Shown: one piece after another, positions 4,794 through 5,587 of the stretch | How the letters are laid out: every line of letters begins with the position of its first letter | How positions within the stretch are numbered: position 1 is the stretch's first letter | Assembly: GCA_030647705.1 (NCBI GenBank) | Contig: JAUSJJ010000118.1 | Location: 1-5,587, forward strand | From: Dehalococcoidia bacterium | GTDB taxonomy: Bacteria; Chloroflexota; Dehalococcoidia; JAUSJJ01 | Direction: 5' to 3' | DNA length: 5,587 nucleotides | Translations under genes and position numbers: made by a program | The notes under the pieces: model-generated | Told to the model about the DNA's origin: nothing | What the model saw: the letters and a program-made list of their open reading frames with translations, nothing else | Database searches by the model: none

Positions 4794-5587
4794 ATGAACC
4801 GGAGATTCTACCAGCAAAGGTGGCTGCAACTGCTCGGCGGCGGGGTTTTCCTGTTCGCGGTGACCGAACAGGCGCTACTGGTCACAGGCAATCTCAACTT
4901 CGTGCCCACCATCATGCTGCTCGGGGCCTTCGTGGTACCCATTACCTTCGTCGCCTACTTCTATGAGCACGTGCGGGACCGGGACATCTCTATGCCGCTG
5001 CTGACGAGCTGCTTCTTTGTCGGCGGCATAGTAGGCCTGACCACCGCGGGCATTCTGGAATACGCAACGTTGCGCAGCCTGAGCATCCCCGCGCTATTCG
5101 GCATCGCCCTGATCGAAGAGAGCGCGAAGCTCCTGTTTCCGATCGGGATGTACTTGGCCTGGAGATATCGTCACGAAGCCGATGGCTTGCTTTTCGGGGT
5201 CGCCGCGGGCATGGGCTTCGCGGCGCTGGAGACGATGGGCTATGGGTTGGTCACCCTGATGCAATCGCAGGGGGACGTCAGCAGCCTATTGCAGGTCCTG
5301 CTGATCCGCGGCCTTCTGTCCCCCGCAGGGCATGCCGCCTGGACCGGTTTCGTTTGCGCCGTCCTCTGGCGAGAACGGGAGCGCGCCCAGCGCCCGACGC
5401 TGAACCTTGCGGTGGCAAGCGCGTTCGCCCTGGCGGTCGTGCTGCACGCCCTGTGGAACATCCTCAGCAGCCTCGATACACAATCGACGCTGCACTTCGT
5501 GGTGTTCATGGCGGGCCTGTCGGGCATCACCATAGTGAGCCTGACGGTCGTGATCCGCCGTTACCTGGAATCCAGGAAGTCGCTCGG
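4794..5587 (+). CDS. PrsW-family intramembrane metalloprotease (partial, C-terminus off window)
   Basis: 264 codons are visible, open to the right edge. The protein is strongly hydrophobic with about eight predicted membrane segments (roughly residues 12-31, 38-57, 68-90, 97-122, 131-155, 165-191, 204-224 and 232-256). The conserved PrsW motifs are all present: E108-E109-x-x-K112 (EESAK), F142-x-x-x-E146 (FAALE), H180 (GHAAWTG) and H218 (HALWN). In this family these residues form the membrane-embedded active site. The founding member, Bacillus subtilis PrsW, cleaves the anti-sigma factor RsiW; the substrate here is unknown and no sigma/anti-sigma pair is in view. The ATG at 4794 is the only possible start: an in-frame TGA lies at 4758-4760, with no other start codon between. 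No good ribosome-binding site is present, only an AGG 9 nt upstream, which fits leaderless translation. The gene is transcribed away from the hdr operon. Confidence 0.9.
   Translation, partial: MNRRFYQQRWLQLLGGGVFLFAVTEQALLVTGNLNFVPTIMLLGAFVVPITFVAYFYEHVRDRDISMPLLTSCFFVGGIVGLTTAGILEYATLRSLSIPALFGIALIEESAKLLFPIGMYLAWRYRHEADGLLFGVAAGMGFAALETMGYGLVTLMQSQGDVSSLLQVLLIRGLLSPAGHAAWTGFVCAVLWRERERAQRPTLNLAVASAFALAVVLHALWNILSSLDTQSTLHFVVFMAGLSGITIVSLTVVIRRYLESRKSL

Noticed and set aside
4626..4829. Minus-strand 67-codon frame overlapping the PrsW gene start
   Set aside because: It covers the PrsW promoter and first codons in antisense and shows no protein features.

Overview
The window is GC-rich bacterial or archaeal DNA. 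About 3.8 kb on the minus strand hold an anaerobic redox operon. The other 1.8 kb are a gene-poor stretch followed by the start of a plus-strand membrane protease gene. The combination of a bacterial-type HdrABC-MvhD module, a PrsW-family protease, an S41-protease relic and sigma70-like -10 boxes points to an anaerobic bacterium. A Chloroflexota (Dehalococcoidia-like) or deltaproteobacterial-type lineage would fit, but the taxon is inferred from gene content only.

Minus strand, in transcription order: hdrC (3793..3242), hdrB (3158..2292), hdrA (2291..294) and mvhD (303..1, running off the left edge). HdrC, HdrB and HdrA resemble the subunits of heterodisulfide reductase. MvhD is the small iron-sulfur protein that passes electrons from a hydrogenase or formate dehydrogenase to HdrA. 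Together they should form a soluble flavin-based electron-bifurcating complex: FAD in HdrA splits electron pairs, one branch going through HdrC to the two CCG-domain sites of HdrB and the other to a low-potential ferredoxin. hdrB and hdrA abut with no gap, hdrA and mvhD overlap by 10 nt, and an 83-nt spacer with a stable hairpin separates hdrC from hdrB. A strong extended -10 promoter lies just upstream of hdrC, and the predicted leader carries a short tandem repeat. The most notable coding anomaly is in HdrB: the last cysteine of the first CCG motif is glycine, one base away from cysteine.

The 980 bp between hdrC and the right-hand gene contain no intact gene. They hold two minus-strand extended -10 promoters, possible operator sequences, and two near-identical GC-rich palindromes about 740 bp apart. 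Between the palindromes are two 5'-truncated gene relics joined back to back: the membrane-anchor tail of an unknown minus-strand protein, and the C-terminal part of an S41 (carboxy-terminal processing) peptidase on the plus strand. This looks like a rearrangement scar, or possibly an assembly join.

At the right end a PrsW-family intramembrane metalloprotease starts at 4794 and runs off the window. Its promoter appears to place the transcription start at or next to the ATG, so its mRNA may be leaderless. No CRISPR array, tRNA, rRNA or insertion sequence was seen.
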